Of a stretch of DNA of 64,000 nucleotides, positions 45,393 through 53,691 are shown in pieces. The translations under genes and the position numbers were made by a program. The DNA is from Alkalicoccus luteus. Lineage in GTDB: Bacteria; Bacillota; Bacilli; Bacillales; Salisediminibacteriaceae. The notes beneath the pieces are model-generated. The model did not search any database, had not been told where the DNA came from, and worked only from the letters and a program-made list of their open reading frames with translations. Within the stretch, counting starts at the first letter, position 1. Every line of letters begins with the position of its first letter. Location: positions 1 through 64,000 of the forward strand of contig NZ_JAATHJ010000015.1 of the NCBI RefSeq assembly GCF_012034335.1. Direction: 5' to 3'.

Positions 45393-45418
45393 GTAAAGCG
45401 CTTACAAAATGCTATAAT
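45393..45418 (+). promoter_or_regulatory. Extended -10 promoter with cre-like site
   Basis: TGCTATAAT gives an extended -10 (TATAAT at 45413-45418). GTAAAGCGCTTACA at 45393-45406 is cre-like (12 of 14 fixed positions) and covers the -35 region, predicting CcpA control of the alcohol dehydrogenase. Confidence 0.65.
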
Positions 45419-45447
45419 AGGAAAAAACAGACAGGAGGCGAATTTGC

Positions 45448-46623
45448 ATGCAGCTGTTTTCCCGTGCGATTCAAACCGGCTTTTATATTGCGACTCCCTT
45501 TTTACCTTGGCGTACTCCTGAGCTATTGGAAGGCCCCGGCGCACTGAAGCGGCTTCCTGCCCTGCTTCAGCACCGGGGTACCAGCCGAGCGGTGATCGTA
45601 ACGGACGCGGGGGTGGAAAAGAATGTGATTCCCGCTTCATTTTATGATCAGCTGGAGATGAAAGGTCTGCGCTTTCACGTCTGGAATGACGTAACCACGG
45701 ATCCGACCGCTGAACAGGCGGCCCGCCTGGCCGAGCACCTGGAAGAAACGAAAGCAGAAGCAGTGATCGCAATTGGCGGAGGCTCCGTCATCGATTGTGC
45801 AAAGGCAGCCAGAGCGCTGTTAGCAAGACCGGATAAGTCGCTGCCAGATATGAAAGGCGTGTTAAAAATACGCCGGCGGGGACTAATGCTTGCCGCCGTG
45901 CCGACAACAGCGGGAACCGGCTCTGAAGCGACGGCAGCGGCGGTCGTGACCGATCCTGCGCTGCACGAAAAATACGCGCTGATCGATACGTGTCTGATCC
46001 CGGACATCGCCGTACTCGACGCGACGCTTACGACAGGCCTGCCTAAACGGCTGACCGCCGCTACCGGAATGGACGCGCTGACGCACGCAGTGGAAGCCTT
46101 CATCAGCCGCAGCAGAACGAATGAGACAGACCGGCACGCAGCGGAAGCGGTGCGCCTGCTGCTGAAGCACCTGCCGGACGTGTATGCAGATGGTCACAAC
46201 CTTGAAAACAAACGGCTCGTTCTGCACGCATCCCATTTAGCCGGTCTCGCCTTCACGAAAGCATTTGTTGGCAACGTGCACGCGCTGGCCCATAAGCTCG
46301 GCGCCGTCTACGGAATTCCTCACGGCGAAGCAAATGCCATGCTGCTTGTTCCCGTTCTCCGTCAATACGGCAGCGAGGTGCATCCCCGTCTGGAAAAGCT
46401 ATCCGCCGCTGCCGGACTTGGTACAGATGGAGCGAGGTTTATCGATAAGCTGGAGCACCTGCGTGAGGAGCTTGAGCTGCCCGCTGGAACCGACAAGCTG
46501 CGCATCGCGGATTATCCGGTGATCGCCCGGACGGCCCTGCGCGAAGCAAATCCGCTTTATCCTGTTCCTGTAATATTTGATGAGCGTGATGTTTACGAAG
46601 TGCTTCGTACTATCCACCTGTGA
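45448..46623 (+). CDS. Iron-containing alcohol dehydrogenase
   Basis: A 391-residue group III (iron-dependent) alcohol dehydrogenase. NAD-binding motif IAIGGGSVIDCAKA, VPTTAGTGSEAT, metal-site region AVLDATLTTGLPKR, GMDALTHAVEAFIS and IPHGEANAMLL are present, with Asp and His ligands in place. It interconverts short alcohols and aldehydes with NAD(H). AGGAGG precedes the ATG. It fits with the aldehyde dehydrogenase and NADH oxidase nearby in fermentative or redox-balancing metabolism. The substrate is unknown. Confidence 0.92.
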   Translation: MQLFSRAIQTGFYIATPFLPWRTPELLEGPGALKRLPALLQHRGTSRAVIVTDAGVEKNVIPASFYDQLEMKGLRFHVWNDVTTDPTAEQAARLAEHLEETKAEAVIAIGGGSVIDCAKAARALLARPDKSLPDMKGVLKIRRRGLMLAAVPTTAGTGSEATAAAVVTDPALHEKYALIDTCLIPDIAVLDATLTTGLPKRLTAATGMDALTHAVEAFISRSRTNETDRHAAEAVRLLLKHLPDVYADGHNLENKRLVLHASHLAGLAFTKAFVGNVHALAHKLGAVYGIPHGEANAMLLVPVLRQYGSEVHPRLEKLSAAAGLGTDGARFIDKLEHLREELELPAGTDKLRIADYPVIARTALREANPLYPVPVIFDERDVYEVLRTIHL

Positions 46624-46628
46624 ACAGT

Positions 46629-46826
46629 TTGTGAACCGTTGAGCATTTATATTGCATCTTGTTTTTGCACGTTGTATACTGAGTGTACGGTTAAATTGTG
46701 ATTTACTTCACAAGAAAAACCGTATGCTTTTTACGTTTCATTGTGAATGTTTGAGCAAGATGATGGACGTGTAAAAACCGAGTTGATATGATTTGAGTAT
46801 ACGCTGATTTGTGAATAATTGAGCAA
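46629..46826. promoter_or_regulatory. Array of four Rex/FNR-like operators at the nox promoter
   Basis: Four 18-base sites: TTGTGAACCGTTGAGCAT (46629-46646), TTGTGATTTACTTCACAA (46696-46713), TTGTGAATGTTTGAGCAA (46741-46758) and TTGTGAATAATTGAGCAA (46809-46826). The second matches the Rex consensus TTGTGA-N6-TCACAA and also the Bacillus FNR pattern. The others share a variant right half TTGAGCAA. A promoter TTGCAT-17-TATACT at 46652-46680 lies between the first and second. Control of NADH oxidase by NADH/NAD+ through Rex is the expected logic. Confidence 0.75.
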
Positions 46827-46850
46827 GATAATAATAGGAGGTATGTCAGC

Positions 46851-48203
46851 ATGAAAATTGCTGTAATAGGAAGCACACACGCAGGTACCGCTGCAGTCCG
46901 CAACATGGCCGAGCTTTACCCGGAAGCAGAGATTCACGTTTACGAGCGGAACGATAACGTATCCTTTTTATCGTGCGGCCTGGCTCTGTATGTCGGCGGA
47001 GTGGTCAAAGATCCGCAGGGTCTCTTCTACTCGTCGCCTGAAGAAATGAAGGCAATGGGTGTGCACGTGCACATGGAGCATGATGTGACCAATATCGATA
47101 CAGAAAGCCGCAAGATTAATGTAACGGATATGAAAACAGGCGAGTCCCGCACGGACAGCTACGACCGTCTCGTCATGACGACAGGATCATGGCCTGTAAC
47201 GCCGCCGATCGAAGGCATCGACCTGGATAACATTCTGCTTGCGAAAAACTTTAACCAGGCGAACACGATCATTGAGCGCGGTGAAAAGGCCGAGCACGTA
47301 ACTGTAGTCGGCGCAGGCTACATCGGCGTCGAGCTTGTCGAAGCGTTTCAGCAGGCTGGCAAAAAAGTGACTCTGATTGACGGCGTGGACCGCATTTTAA
47401 ATAAGTATCTGGACAAGGAATTTACGGACATCGTAGAAGATGATTTCCGAAGCAAGGACATTGAGCTTCGACTCGGTGAATCTGTTGTCCGCTTCGAAGG
47501 CGGCGAACATGTGCAGCGCGTCATCACTGACGGAGGCGCGGTGGAAACAGACATGGTCATCATGTGCGTCGGCTTCCGTCCAAATACGGATTTGTTAAAA
47601 GGAAAGGTCGATATGCTCGACAATGGTGCAATCCGTGTGAACGATTATATGCAGACGAGCGACCCGGCTGTCTTTGCCGCAGGCGACTGCTGTGCAGTAC
47701 CTTACAACCCGACAGCTGGACACGCCTATATCCCGCTCGCGACAAATGCAGTACGCATGGGTACGCTTGTGGCTCGTAACATTATGAAGCCTCAGATGCG
47801 CCACGTAGGTACTCAGGGCACGTCCGGCCTGCACATTTTCGGTATGAACATGGCCTCCACCGGCCTGACGGAAACGTCCGCCGAAGCGATGGGGCTTGAG
47901 GTGAAAAGCGTCACGATTAATGAGAAGCACCGTCCCGAATTTATGCCGACGTCTGAAGACGTCAAGCTGAAGGTGACGTTTGATCCGAACTCCCGCCGTC
48001 TGCTTGGAGCACAGGTGATCTCAAAAGCAGACGTGACACAGTCTATCAATACGCTGAGCGTCTGCGTGCAGACGAGAATGACGGTAGACGAGCTAGCTTT
48101 CGTCGACTTCTTTTTCCAGCCGCACTTCAATCAGCCTTGGAACTTCCTGAACAAAGCCGGCCTCGCCGCATTTGAACAGCCACAGCCAGAGCACGCACAA
48201 TAA
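46851..48203 (+). CDS. nox: NADH oxidase / CoA-disulfide reductase family flavoprotein
   Basis: A 450-residue flavoprotein of the Nox/CoADR family. It has the FAD motif IAVIGSTHAGTAAVRN, the single redox-active Cys in FLSCGLALYVGG, the NADH motif VVGAGYIGVELVEAF, and FAAGDCCAVPYN. Water-forming NADH oxidases and CoA-disulfide reductases share this plan; the Rex-like operators favour NADH oxidase. GAGGTATG with AGGAGG precedes the ATG. A terminator at 48214-48241 follows the gene. Confidence 0.9.
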   Translation: MKIAVIGSTHAGTAAVRNMAELYPEAEIHVYERNDNVSFLSCGLALYVGGVVKDPQGLFYSSPEEMKAMGVHVHMEHDVTNIDTESRKINVTDMKTGESRTDSYDRLVMTTGSWPVTPPIEGIDLDNILLAKNFNQANTIIERGEKAEHVTVVGAGYIGVELVEAFQQAGKKVTLIDGVDRILNKYLDKEFTDIVEDDFRSKDIELRLGESVVRFEGGEHVQRVITDGGAVETDMVIMCVGFRPNTDLLKGKVDMLDNGAIRVNDYMQTSDPAVFAAGDCCAVPYNPTAGHAYIPLATNAVRMGTLVARNIMKPQMRHVGTQGTSGLHIFGMNMASTGLTETSAEAMGLEVKSVTINEKHRPEFMPTSEDVKLKVTFDPNSRRLLGAQVISKADVTQSINTLSVCVQTRMTVDELAFVDFFFQPHFNQPWNFLNKAGLAAFEQPQPEHAQ

Positions 48204-48213
48204 ATGGAAAGAG

Positions 48214-48241
48214 GAGAGACCGGGCTGAGGCCCGGTCTCTT
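48214..48241 (+). terminator. Terminator of nox, left 28-bp copy flanking element copy 3
   Basis: GAGACCGGGC/GCCCGGTCTC stem. The same 28 bases recur at 49398-49425 with one loop difference. Confidence 0.88.
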
Positions 48242-49397
48242 CAGAGTGTTGATAAAGTCATTTTAAGTGAATAACGTTGCATCTGCCTGTATCTGCGGAC
48301 ACTCGCTTTCCGGAGGGAACGGGCTCAGCTAACCGCTTCCTCCTGCTGCCGGAAGCGCTGGATCTTCGCCTCGTTCTGATCCTCCCGGAGTCGAGTTCCT
48401 TCGACGTCGGCAGCTGGCAGTACGGTTCATATGTGTTGTTAGGCCTGCACGATCGGCTTCCACACAGATTGAACCTTCCCTATGCGACGTTTCGATGTTG
48501 AATAGGGATGCCAATTCTTCCTACAATTCAGTATAAAAGGTAAAAAAAGCGGTCGCACCTGCCTGTCGTGACGCTGTTCTCCATGAATCAGAGCCGTTTC
48601 CCCGATGTGTCCGGCGGGGACGCCCGTGGGATCAGCGCAGTCTGAAGATCCTTTCTCAGGGGTCGCCCTGAGAAATAGCTGAAGGCCAGCCCACGGCAAG
48701 CTTCCGCTGGTAAGCAGAGGGGAAATACAATCAAACGAATAAATATGTAAGTTGAAAGACTTTTTCAAATCGAGTAGAAGGGGGTGGCTAACCCCCGTCC
48801 TCTCACACCACCGTGCGTACGGATCTCGTACACGGCGGTTCGATGGCATCTTCCTTCCTTGTCGCTTCCCCGCAAAGGTTGCTACACGCTCTCCCAGTAC
48901 GTTCGAGTTCCACTCTATCCTTCCGGGAGCAGCCGGAAATTCAATTCCGTTGTCTGTGATCATCACAACTTCACACGTCTGCGGACATGGAGATACCAAC
49001 CGTCAAGTCCTTCCCTCGTTTCCCTTTTCAGGGATCGTCCCCGGTACTATGACTTGAACTGACTTCTGTATGTTCAGGATTGCCTCACGGCAATCGTTAC
49101 TCGTTAGAGCATTCCATACAGATCTCCCCGGGTAAGTCTGACCGCTTTCCACTCGTCGGCACAGAATTTACTGAACGGGATTCGGGCAATGTGGGATTTC
49201 GTCTTGGCTGGCAGACTCATCCCTCCCTATTCAGCCTTGTATCCTGTTTCTGTTCGTTACCGCGTGTGTTTGCGTCCGGCTTCCTTCAGATTCCGGGTCG
49301 CCCCGGACACCCTTGCCATTCGCTAACGGTTCCCATTGCCAAGCCCGTAGTGGACTTTCACCACCAAGCTGCCAGACATGCCGGGCACACCAGCCTG
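48242..49397 (-). mobile_element. Inverted-repeat MITE-like element, copy 3, split by a group II intron
   Basis: The element is inverted relative to copies 1 and 2. Its plus-strand left end is CAGAGTGTTGATAAAGTC. Its right end, read on the minus strand, is CAGGCTG, then the intron, then TTGAAAAAGTC. Without the intron it is about 534 bp. It is bounded by a 28-bp terminator repeat (48214-48241 and 49398-49425). No transposase ORF. Confidence 0.82.
48769..49390 (-). ncRNA. ORF-less group IIC intron
   Basis: The minus strand starts GTGTGCCCGGCATG, as bacterial class C introns do, with GGTGAAAGTCCACTACGGGC following. Near the 3' end a domain V-like hairpin (CCGCCGTGTACG...CGTACGCACGGTGG), a domain VI-like GGGGGTTAGCCACCCCC and the end CTACTCGAT are present. 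The 5' exon is a terminator hairpin followed by CAGGCTG, the known kind of target for class C introns. Only 622 bases are present, with no reverse transcriptase ORF in the place of domain IV. It could splice or move only with help from an intron-encoded protein elsewhere. Confidence 0.82.
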
Positions 49398-49425
49398 GAG
49401 AGACCGGGCTGCGGCCCGGTCTCTT
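49398..49425 (-). repeat. Right 28-bp terminator copy flanking element copy 3
   Basis: 27 of 28 bases match 48214-48241; the difference is one loop base. On the minus strand it forms the hairpin just 5' of the group II intron. Confidence 0.85.
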
Positions 49426-49690
49426 TTAATGGACTGATGCCTTTCGGCGTCCGAGCCGAAAGCCTCCGTTTGAGGTGATGGTTGCTTTTGAGGACGTTTT
49501 TGTCGTTTTCGCAAGTTGCTGTGTCGCTTTATTCGTTATAACGGTCTGTTACGTTGCGTAAATTACGTTCGTCTGCCGTTAAGTTACTTTTCGGCACAAC
49601 AGCCGAAAAGCTTCCTCCCCGCTGCATTCATTAGGAATAAACCTGGCGCTTGCCCGGTTTCCTTATTTCGGCGCCTTCCTTCCCCCTCAA
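49426..49690. other. Non-coding spacer
   Basis: About 265 bases without a supported gene, containing several CGTTA/AACG-rich words (49540-49590) but no clear structure. Confidence 0.4.
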
Positions 49691-49693
49691 CAG

Positions 49694-49737
49694 AAAAACC
49701 AGCACCCAGGCAGCGTGCTCCCGCGGTGCTGGTTTCT
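49694..49737 (-). terminator. Terminator of the secreted lipase-like gene
   Basis: AAACCAGCACC/GGTGCTGGTTT arms (49697-49733), followed by TTCTG on the minus strand. Confidence 0.82.
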
Positions 49738-49740
49738 TCT

Positions 49741-51273
49741 TTAGTAAGACTGTCCCTCTTCGTCGGTGAAGACGGAGCGTACGGCTGAGCGTTCGAATGC
49801 CGTGCCTGACGGCGCTTCTCCGCTGACGCGGACGACAGCATTGTAAATACCTGCTCCGCGGCCGCCGACGGCAATCCGGTCAGGGGCCTGTCCCCTTGCC
49901 TGCTGCAGGTATTCACTGACCGCCTGGCCGAATGCGCGGCCTGCTCCCGGCTCACCCGGCGTGAAGCGGATGTCTGCGTTCATCTCCAGCGCTCCGCGGC
50001 CAGCCCGGTTCACAGCAGGAAAATCAGCCTCTGCCCGGAACGAGCGGTTGTTGTCCTCTGCGCGTACGTGCAGCTGATTGTTCAATTCCGATTCAAACTG
50101 GGCGACGAGACCATAGGCTTTCGAGCCGTTTTCTGCTGCACGAACCGTCCACTCTCCTGCCGCCGGATTTTCCAGGTCGACGAGATGATGATAAGCACCT
50201 TTAAAGAACGGCGTTTCGTCTTCTTCCGCTTCCACCTGCACGACGTCCACAGAGCCATCCGGCGTGACAAGCTCCAGCTCGTCAAGCGGCTCCATGCTCA
50301 TCCAGCTGAAGGAGACACTGTCAGCCTCTGCTTCAATCATCATCGTTTCCGTCGCTTCCCCGTCCTGTTGTCCGCCTTTTACGAGCGTTGACAGGGAGTC
50401 TTCCGCTGCTGCTTCCATTAGAGAGGCAGCTCCTGCCTCGCCGCTCAAGACGCTTTGCATGAATGGAAACGCATTTTCTCCCTGATGCACTTCTCCGTGA
50501 TTCCAGTTCCCTACACCAAGCATCGTTCCGTATGGCAGTGTCGCACTTTCAACGGACACGACGCCGTCACTCGGTCCGGAAATAAACCCGCTGCCGAACC
50601 AGTAGCTGCTGAATATTGGACCAGTTCGATCACCTGCGAGTGTAAAGTAGCGATTTTCCTGCACTTCCGGCCTGGAATCGGTGATGGAGCGGAAATGATT
50701 CATGACACCCGTCTGCAGACTTTGCGTGCCTTCACTGTTCTGCCCGATTAAATCAGCGATCCAGCCGAGCGAGGTGCTGTTCGCTAAATCAGCGAGCTCC
50801 GAACCGTCGTGAGGCGATCCAATCGTGATGACGTCCGAAATGAGCGAATGCTTTCCTTCGTGAATCAGCGCTACCTGGGCATCGACACCGCCCTTGCTGT
50901 ATCCGACGATGACAATCTCTTTCCCGTCAAAATGAGCGGAAATCTCCTCAAGCTGTCCAGCGAGCATCGCGCCGTTGTCCCAGTAGCTTTTCGGCTCGCC
51001 GCCGGAATCGTGAAGCTCGACGAATACCGTTTCATAGCCGGCATCACGGGCCGTATCATACATAGAGTTCCCGTCGTACCAAGTTGTGGAATCATTTGTG
51101 AGCCCCTGTACAAATACGAGCACCGGCTTGTCCGGGTCCACCTTCGCCGGCGGGTCGCCGTATGTAATCGTTCCCGGCGTCAAGTCACCACCGCCTCCCT
51201 TAAATTCTCCGGCAGAAACCGTCTGAAGTGGCATGAGCAGCATAGCAGCAAGCAAAAGCAATAAGATACGCAT
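49741..51273 (-). CDS. Secreted alpha/beta-hydrolase (lipase/esterase-like)
   Basis: A 510-residue exported protein. The signal peptide (MRILLLLLAAMLLMPLQTVSA) should be cut after Ala21. The alpha/beta-hydrolase core has VLVFVQGLTNDSTTWYDG (oxyanion region), the nucleophile Ser in VIVGYSKGGVDAQ, and ITIGSPHDGSELADLA as in bacterial lipases. The C-terminal 200 residues are beta-rich and strongly acidic and may bind substrate or surface. Substrate unknown. It is a single-gene unit. Confidence 0.85.
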   Translation of the reverse strand: MRILLLLLAAMLLMPLQTVSAGEFKGGGGDLTPGTITYGDPPAKVDPDKPVLVFVQGLTNDSTTWYDGNSMYDTARDAGYETVFVELHDSGGEPKSYWDNGAMLAGQLEEISAHFDGKEIVIVGYSKGGVDAQVALIHEGKHSLISDVITIGSPHDGSELADLANSTSLGWIADLIGQNSEGTQSLQTGVMNHFRSITDSRPEVQENRYFTLAGDRTGPIFSSYWFGSGFISGPSDGVVSVESATLPYGTMLGVGNWNHGEVHQGENAFPFMQSVLSGEAGAASLMEAAAEDSLSTLVKGGQQDGEATETMMIEAEADSVSFSWMSMEPLDELELVTPDGSVDVVQVEAEEDETPFFKGAYHHLVDLENPAAGEWTVRAAENGSKAYGLVAQFESELNNQLHVRAEDNNRSFRAEADFPAVNRAGRGALEMNADIRFTPGEPGAGRAFGQAVSEYLQQARGQAPDRIAVGGRGAGIYNAVVRVSGEAPSGTAFERSAVRSVFTDEEGQSY

Positions 51274-51447
51274 GTTCTCAACCTTCCCTCTCTGGAGGCG
51301 GGTCGTCCCGCCCGTATTTGCCTTTCGGCTCCCTAAGAGTTCGAGGCTCTGCTGCTATTCCCTGCCATAATGGCACCCTTCCCAAGATGTTCACAGGAAA
51401 GACCTCCCCGCTCCTGTGAGATTCTGTGACATTCCTGCACGCCTACT

Positions 51448-51465
51448 TTGTGATTTATTTCACAA
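51448..51465. promoter_or_regulatory. Rex/FNR-like operator upstream of the alarmone synthetase
   Basis: TTGTGATTTATTTCACAA fits TTGTGA-N6-TCACAA exactly and differs by one base from the second site upstream of nox. It lies upstream of a TATAAT (51498-51503) that should start the synthetase transcript. Confidence 0.7.
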
Positions 51466-51532
51466 AAGTTCCACATTCACAGCCTGCTTCATGCGATATA
51501 ATAGAGACAGAACGCAAAGGAGGGGTCAGCTT

Positions 51533-52282
51533 ATGGCCGAGGTACCATCACTGAATTTGCACCAGCTAAAGCGGATGAAAGAAGAATTAACGCGCTTTAT
51601 GATGACGTATCAATTTGCTTTGGATGAGATTGTCACGAAAATCGAAATTCTGCAGCAGGAATTTCACTACATGAACGACTACAATCCAATTGAACACGTG
51701 AATTCCCGTCTAAAAAGCCCGGAGAGTATCGTCGAGAAGCTGCATCGGAAACACCTGCCAATTAACCTGAGCTCAATGCGTGAAAACATTCAGGATATCG
51801 CCGGCGTACGCGTCATCTGCTCGTTCCAGTCAGATATTTACGAAATAAGCCGCATGCTGCAGCAGCAAAAGGATCTCGAGGTGCTTGAAGTTCGGGACTA
51901 CATCAAGCATCCAAAAAACAGCGGCTATCAGAGCCTGCATTTGCTCGTACGCATCCCGGTATTCATGTCCGACCGGGTGGAGCACGTCTGTGTGGAAATT
52001 CAGATCCGCACGATCGCAATGGATTTTTGGGCGAGCCTCGAGCATAAAATCTTCTACAAATACGACCGCGACGTGCCGGCCAGGCTTCGCGCAGAGCTGA
52101 AAGAGGCTGCTGATTCCGCCGCCGCGCTCGACCGCAAAATGGAAAAGCTGCATCTGGAAATGAAAGAGCTGAAGGACAAGGAAGAAGATTCTGAAGGCGT
52201 GTTTGAACTTATTTTGAAGGACAACCGCCTGCGTCTGCCTGAAGCGTTTTTAAAGCAGGACGACGACGAAACGCTGAAGTAA
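51533..52282 (+). CDS. Small alarmone synthetase, (p)ppGpp synthetase domain only
   Basis: A 249-residue RelA/SpoT-type synthetase without a hydrolase or regulatory domain. Motifs include IQDIAGVRVICSFQSDIYEI, DYIKHPKNSGYQSLHLLVRI and VEIQIRTIAMDFWASLEHKI, as in YjbM/YwaC (RelQ/RelP). It transfers pyrophosphate from ATP to GTP or GDP. A C-terminal coiled-coil stretch of about 60 residues (RKMEKLHLEMKELKDKEE) makes it a little longer than YjbM. I chose the ATG at 51533 because AAAGGAGGGG lies eight bases upstream; the long frame starting 51416 overlaps the promoter. Confidence 0.92.
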   Translation: MAEVPSLNLHQLKRMKEELTRFMMTYQFALDEIVTKIEILQQEFHYMNDYNPIEHVNSRLKSPESIVEKLHRKHLPINLSSMRENIQDIAGVRVICSFQSDIYEISRMLQQQKDLEVLEVRDYIKHPKNSGYQSLHLLVRIPVFMSDRVEHVCVEIQIRTIAMDFWASLEHKIFYKYDRDVPARLRAELKEAADSAAALDRKMEKLHLEMKELKDKEEDSEGVFELILKDNRLRLPEAFLKQDDDETLK

Positions 52283-52294
52283 TCAGGATAAAAC

Positions 52295-52329
52295 AAGGCT
52301 GCACTGGCAGGATAACCGGTGCAGCCTTA
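52295..52329. terminator. Bidirectional terminator
   Basis: AAGGCTGCAC/GTGCAGCCTT perfect stem (52296-52328) between convergent genes. Confidence 0.85.
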
Positions 52330-52333
52330 AGCT

Positions 52334-53365
52334 TTATTCTGTAAATTCGATCACGAGCTTGCCGATCATGGTGCCAGATTCCAGCTTTTGATGGGCTTCC
52401 CGGAACACGGCGGCGTCCAAGCCGCGGCGGCGCTCGGTGATCGTCGTCTTCAACGTTCCGGCATCCAGCCTGGATGACACTTCTTCCAGCAGCCGGTGCT
52501 GCTCAATCATGTCCTCTGTTTCAAACAGCGCGCGAGTAAACATGAATTCCCAGATGAAACCTGCGCTTTTCTGTTTTAATAATCCGAGGTCGAGCTTTTC
52601 CCCGGTTTCGACAATGGAGCAGATCATGCCCTGCGGCTTAACGACATCCGCCATTTTATCCCAGTGTGTGTCGGTTGCGTTCAGGCAGAAAATATAGTCA
52701 ACTTCATGAATGCCTTCCTGCTCCAGCTGCGGCCTGAAATCGTCGTGGTGGTTGATGATCGTGTCCGCTCCCATCTCACGGGCCCAGTCCGTTGTTTCCT
52801 TCCTCGAGGCTGTCCCGATGACGTGCAGCCCTGCCTGTGCTGCCAGCTGCAGCGCAATCGACCCGACACCGCCGGCAGCACCGATAATCAGAATCGATTT
52901 CCCTTCATTTTTCTCAGCTGCCTGAGCAATGCCGAGCCGGTCAAACATGCCTTCCCAGGCGGTAATTGCCGTGAGCGGCATGGCCGCGGCTTCTGCAAAA
53001 TCGAGCGATGACGGCTTTTTGGCCGCTATTCGTTCATCGACTGCATGGTATTCACTGTTCGCCCCTTGTCTGCCGACAGAGCCAGCGTAATACACCTCGT
53101 CGCCCTCCTTGAACAGTGTCACATCTGATCCGGTTTCCACAACGACTCCTGCTGCGTCCCAGCCGAGAATTTTCGGCTCCTCTTCTTTTCCATCCTTTGG
53201 CGCCCGAATTTTCGTGTCGACCGGGTTAAGCGACACGGCTTTAACGTGAACAATAATATCGTGCGGCTTCGGCGTTGGCCGTTCCACCGTTACATTTTGC
53301 AGGCTGTTCTCATCCTCAGCCGGAAGGTATTCATAAAGTCCAACTGCTTTCATTGTTGTCATCAT
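52334..53365 (-). CDS. Zinc-type alcohol dehydrogenase-like / quinone oxidoreductase
   Basis: A 343-residue medium-chain dehydrogenase/reductase of the quinone oxidoreductase group. The N-terminal GroES-like domain has VSLNPVDTKIRAP, and the Rossmann domain has ILIIGAAGGVGSIALQLAAQAG. The zinc-ligand cysteines of alcohol dehydrogenases are absent, so it is a zinc-free NADPH-dependent enzyme. The substrate may be a quinone or alpha,beta-unsaturated carbonyl. AAGGAGAG precedes the ATG pair. It is divergent from the structured leader that follows. Confidence 0.9.
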   Translation of the reverse strand: MMTTMKAVGLYEYLPAEDENSLQNVTVERPTPKPHDIIVHVKAVSLNPVDTKIRAPKDGKEEEPKILGWDAAGVVVETGSDVTLFKEGDEVYYAGSVGRQGANSEYHAVDERIAAKKPSSLDFAEAAAMPLTAITAWEGMFDRLGIAQAAEKNEGKSILIIGAAGGVGSIALQLAAQAGLHVIGTASRKETTDWAREMGADTIINHHDDFRPQLEQEGIHEVDYIFCLNATDTHWDKMADVVKPQGMICSIVETGEKLDLGLLKQKSAGFIWEFMFTRALFETEDMIEQHRLLEEVSSRLDAGTLKTTITERRRGLDAAVFREAHQKLESGTMIGKLVIEFTE

Positions 53366-53450
53366 CGTCTCTCCTTCATCATATGATTATCATTTGAACG
53401 AGTCTGTACCCTGCCATGGCGGGACTTTGTATGCTTATACAAAGATCTGT

Positions 53451-53479
53451 TTGACATATACCAGAAAGGTGCGTATCAT
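53451..53479 (+). promoter_or_regulatory. Strong SigA-type promoter of an orphan leader
   Basis: TTGACA (53451-53456), a 17-base spacer and TATCAT (53474-53479) on the plus strand. No plus-strand gene lies between it and the terminator at 53612. Confidence 0.72.
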
Positions 53480-53485
53480 GGGCAT

Positions 53486-53611
53486 TACTCGGAAAACAAT
53501 AGTGTTTCCGTTAGAACCTGCTGTACTCCCTTATTAGACAACCGTTCCGTGTAACAGCCGGAGCGATCATATTTTGGCAATCTGTGACAGACAATAGTGC
53601 TGTTTTCGCAA
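53486..53611 (+). ncRNA. Candidate structured leader or small RNA with twin identical loops
   Basis: Two hairpins display the same nine-base loop ACAATAGTG. Hairpin A has stem CGGAAA/TTTCCG (53490-53510). Hairpin B has stem ACAG/CTGT plus a wobble pair (53586-53604). The transcript would run about 125 bases into the terminator at 53612. I could not match it to any riboswitch class I know. Confidence 0.5.
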
Positions 53612-53659
53612 AGCCGAAGAGACGAACCCGCCAGAGGTACGTCTTTTCGGCTTTTTTTC
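53612..53659 (+). terminator. Terminator or attenuator before the small Cys-pair gene
   Basis: AGCCGAA-AGACG pairs with CGTCT-TTCGGCT, then seven T. It ends the leader transcript unless read through into the gene at 53692. Confidence 0.85.
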
Positions 53660-53691
53660 TGTCCGCTTTCGACTAGAAAGGTGGTATTAGC

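Noticed and set aside
48439-48999. 186-residue minus-strand ORF across the intron and element
   Set aside because: It crosses the intron 3' end and element sequence and has no reverse transcriptase or maturase motif. It is chance open frame in structured RNA sequence.
53486-53659. Known riboswitch (c-di-GMP, guanidine, M-box) at 53486-53659
   Set aside because: A GCAAAGCC word recalls c-di-GMP-I, but the remaining conserved parts are missing, and the other classes do not fit either. It is kept as an unknown structured leader.
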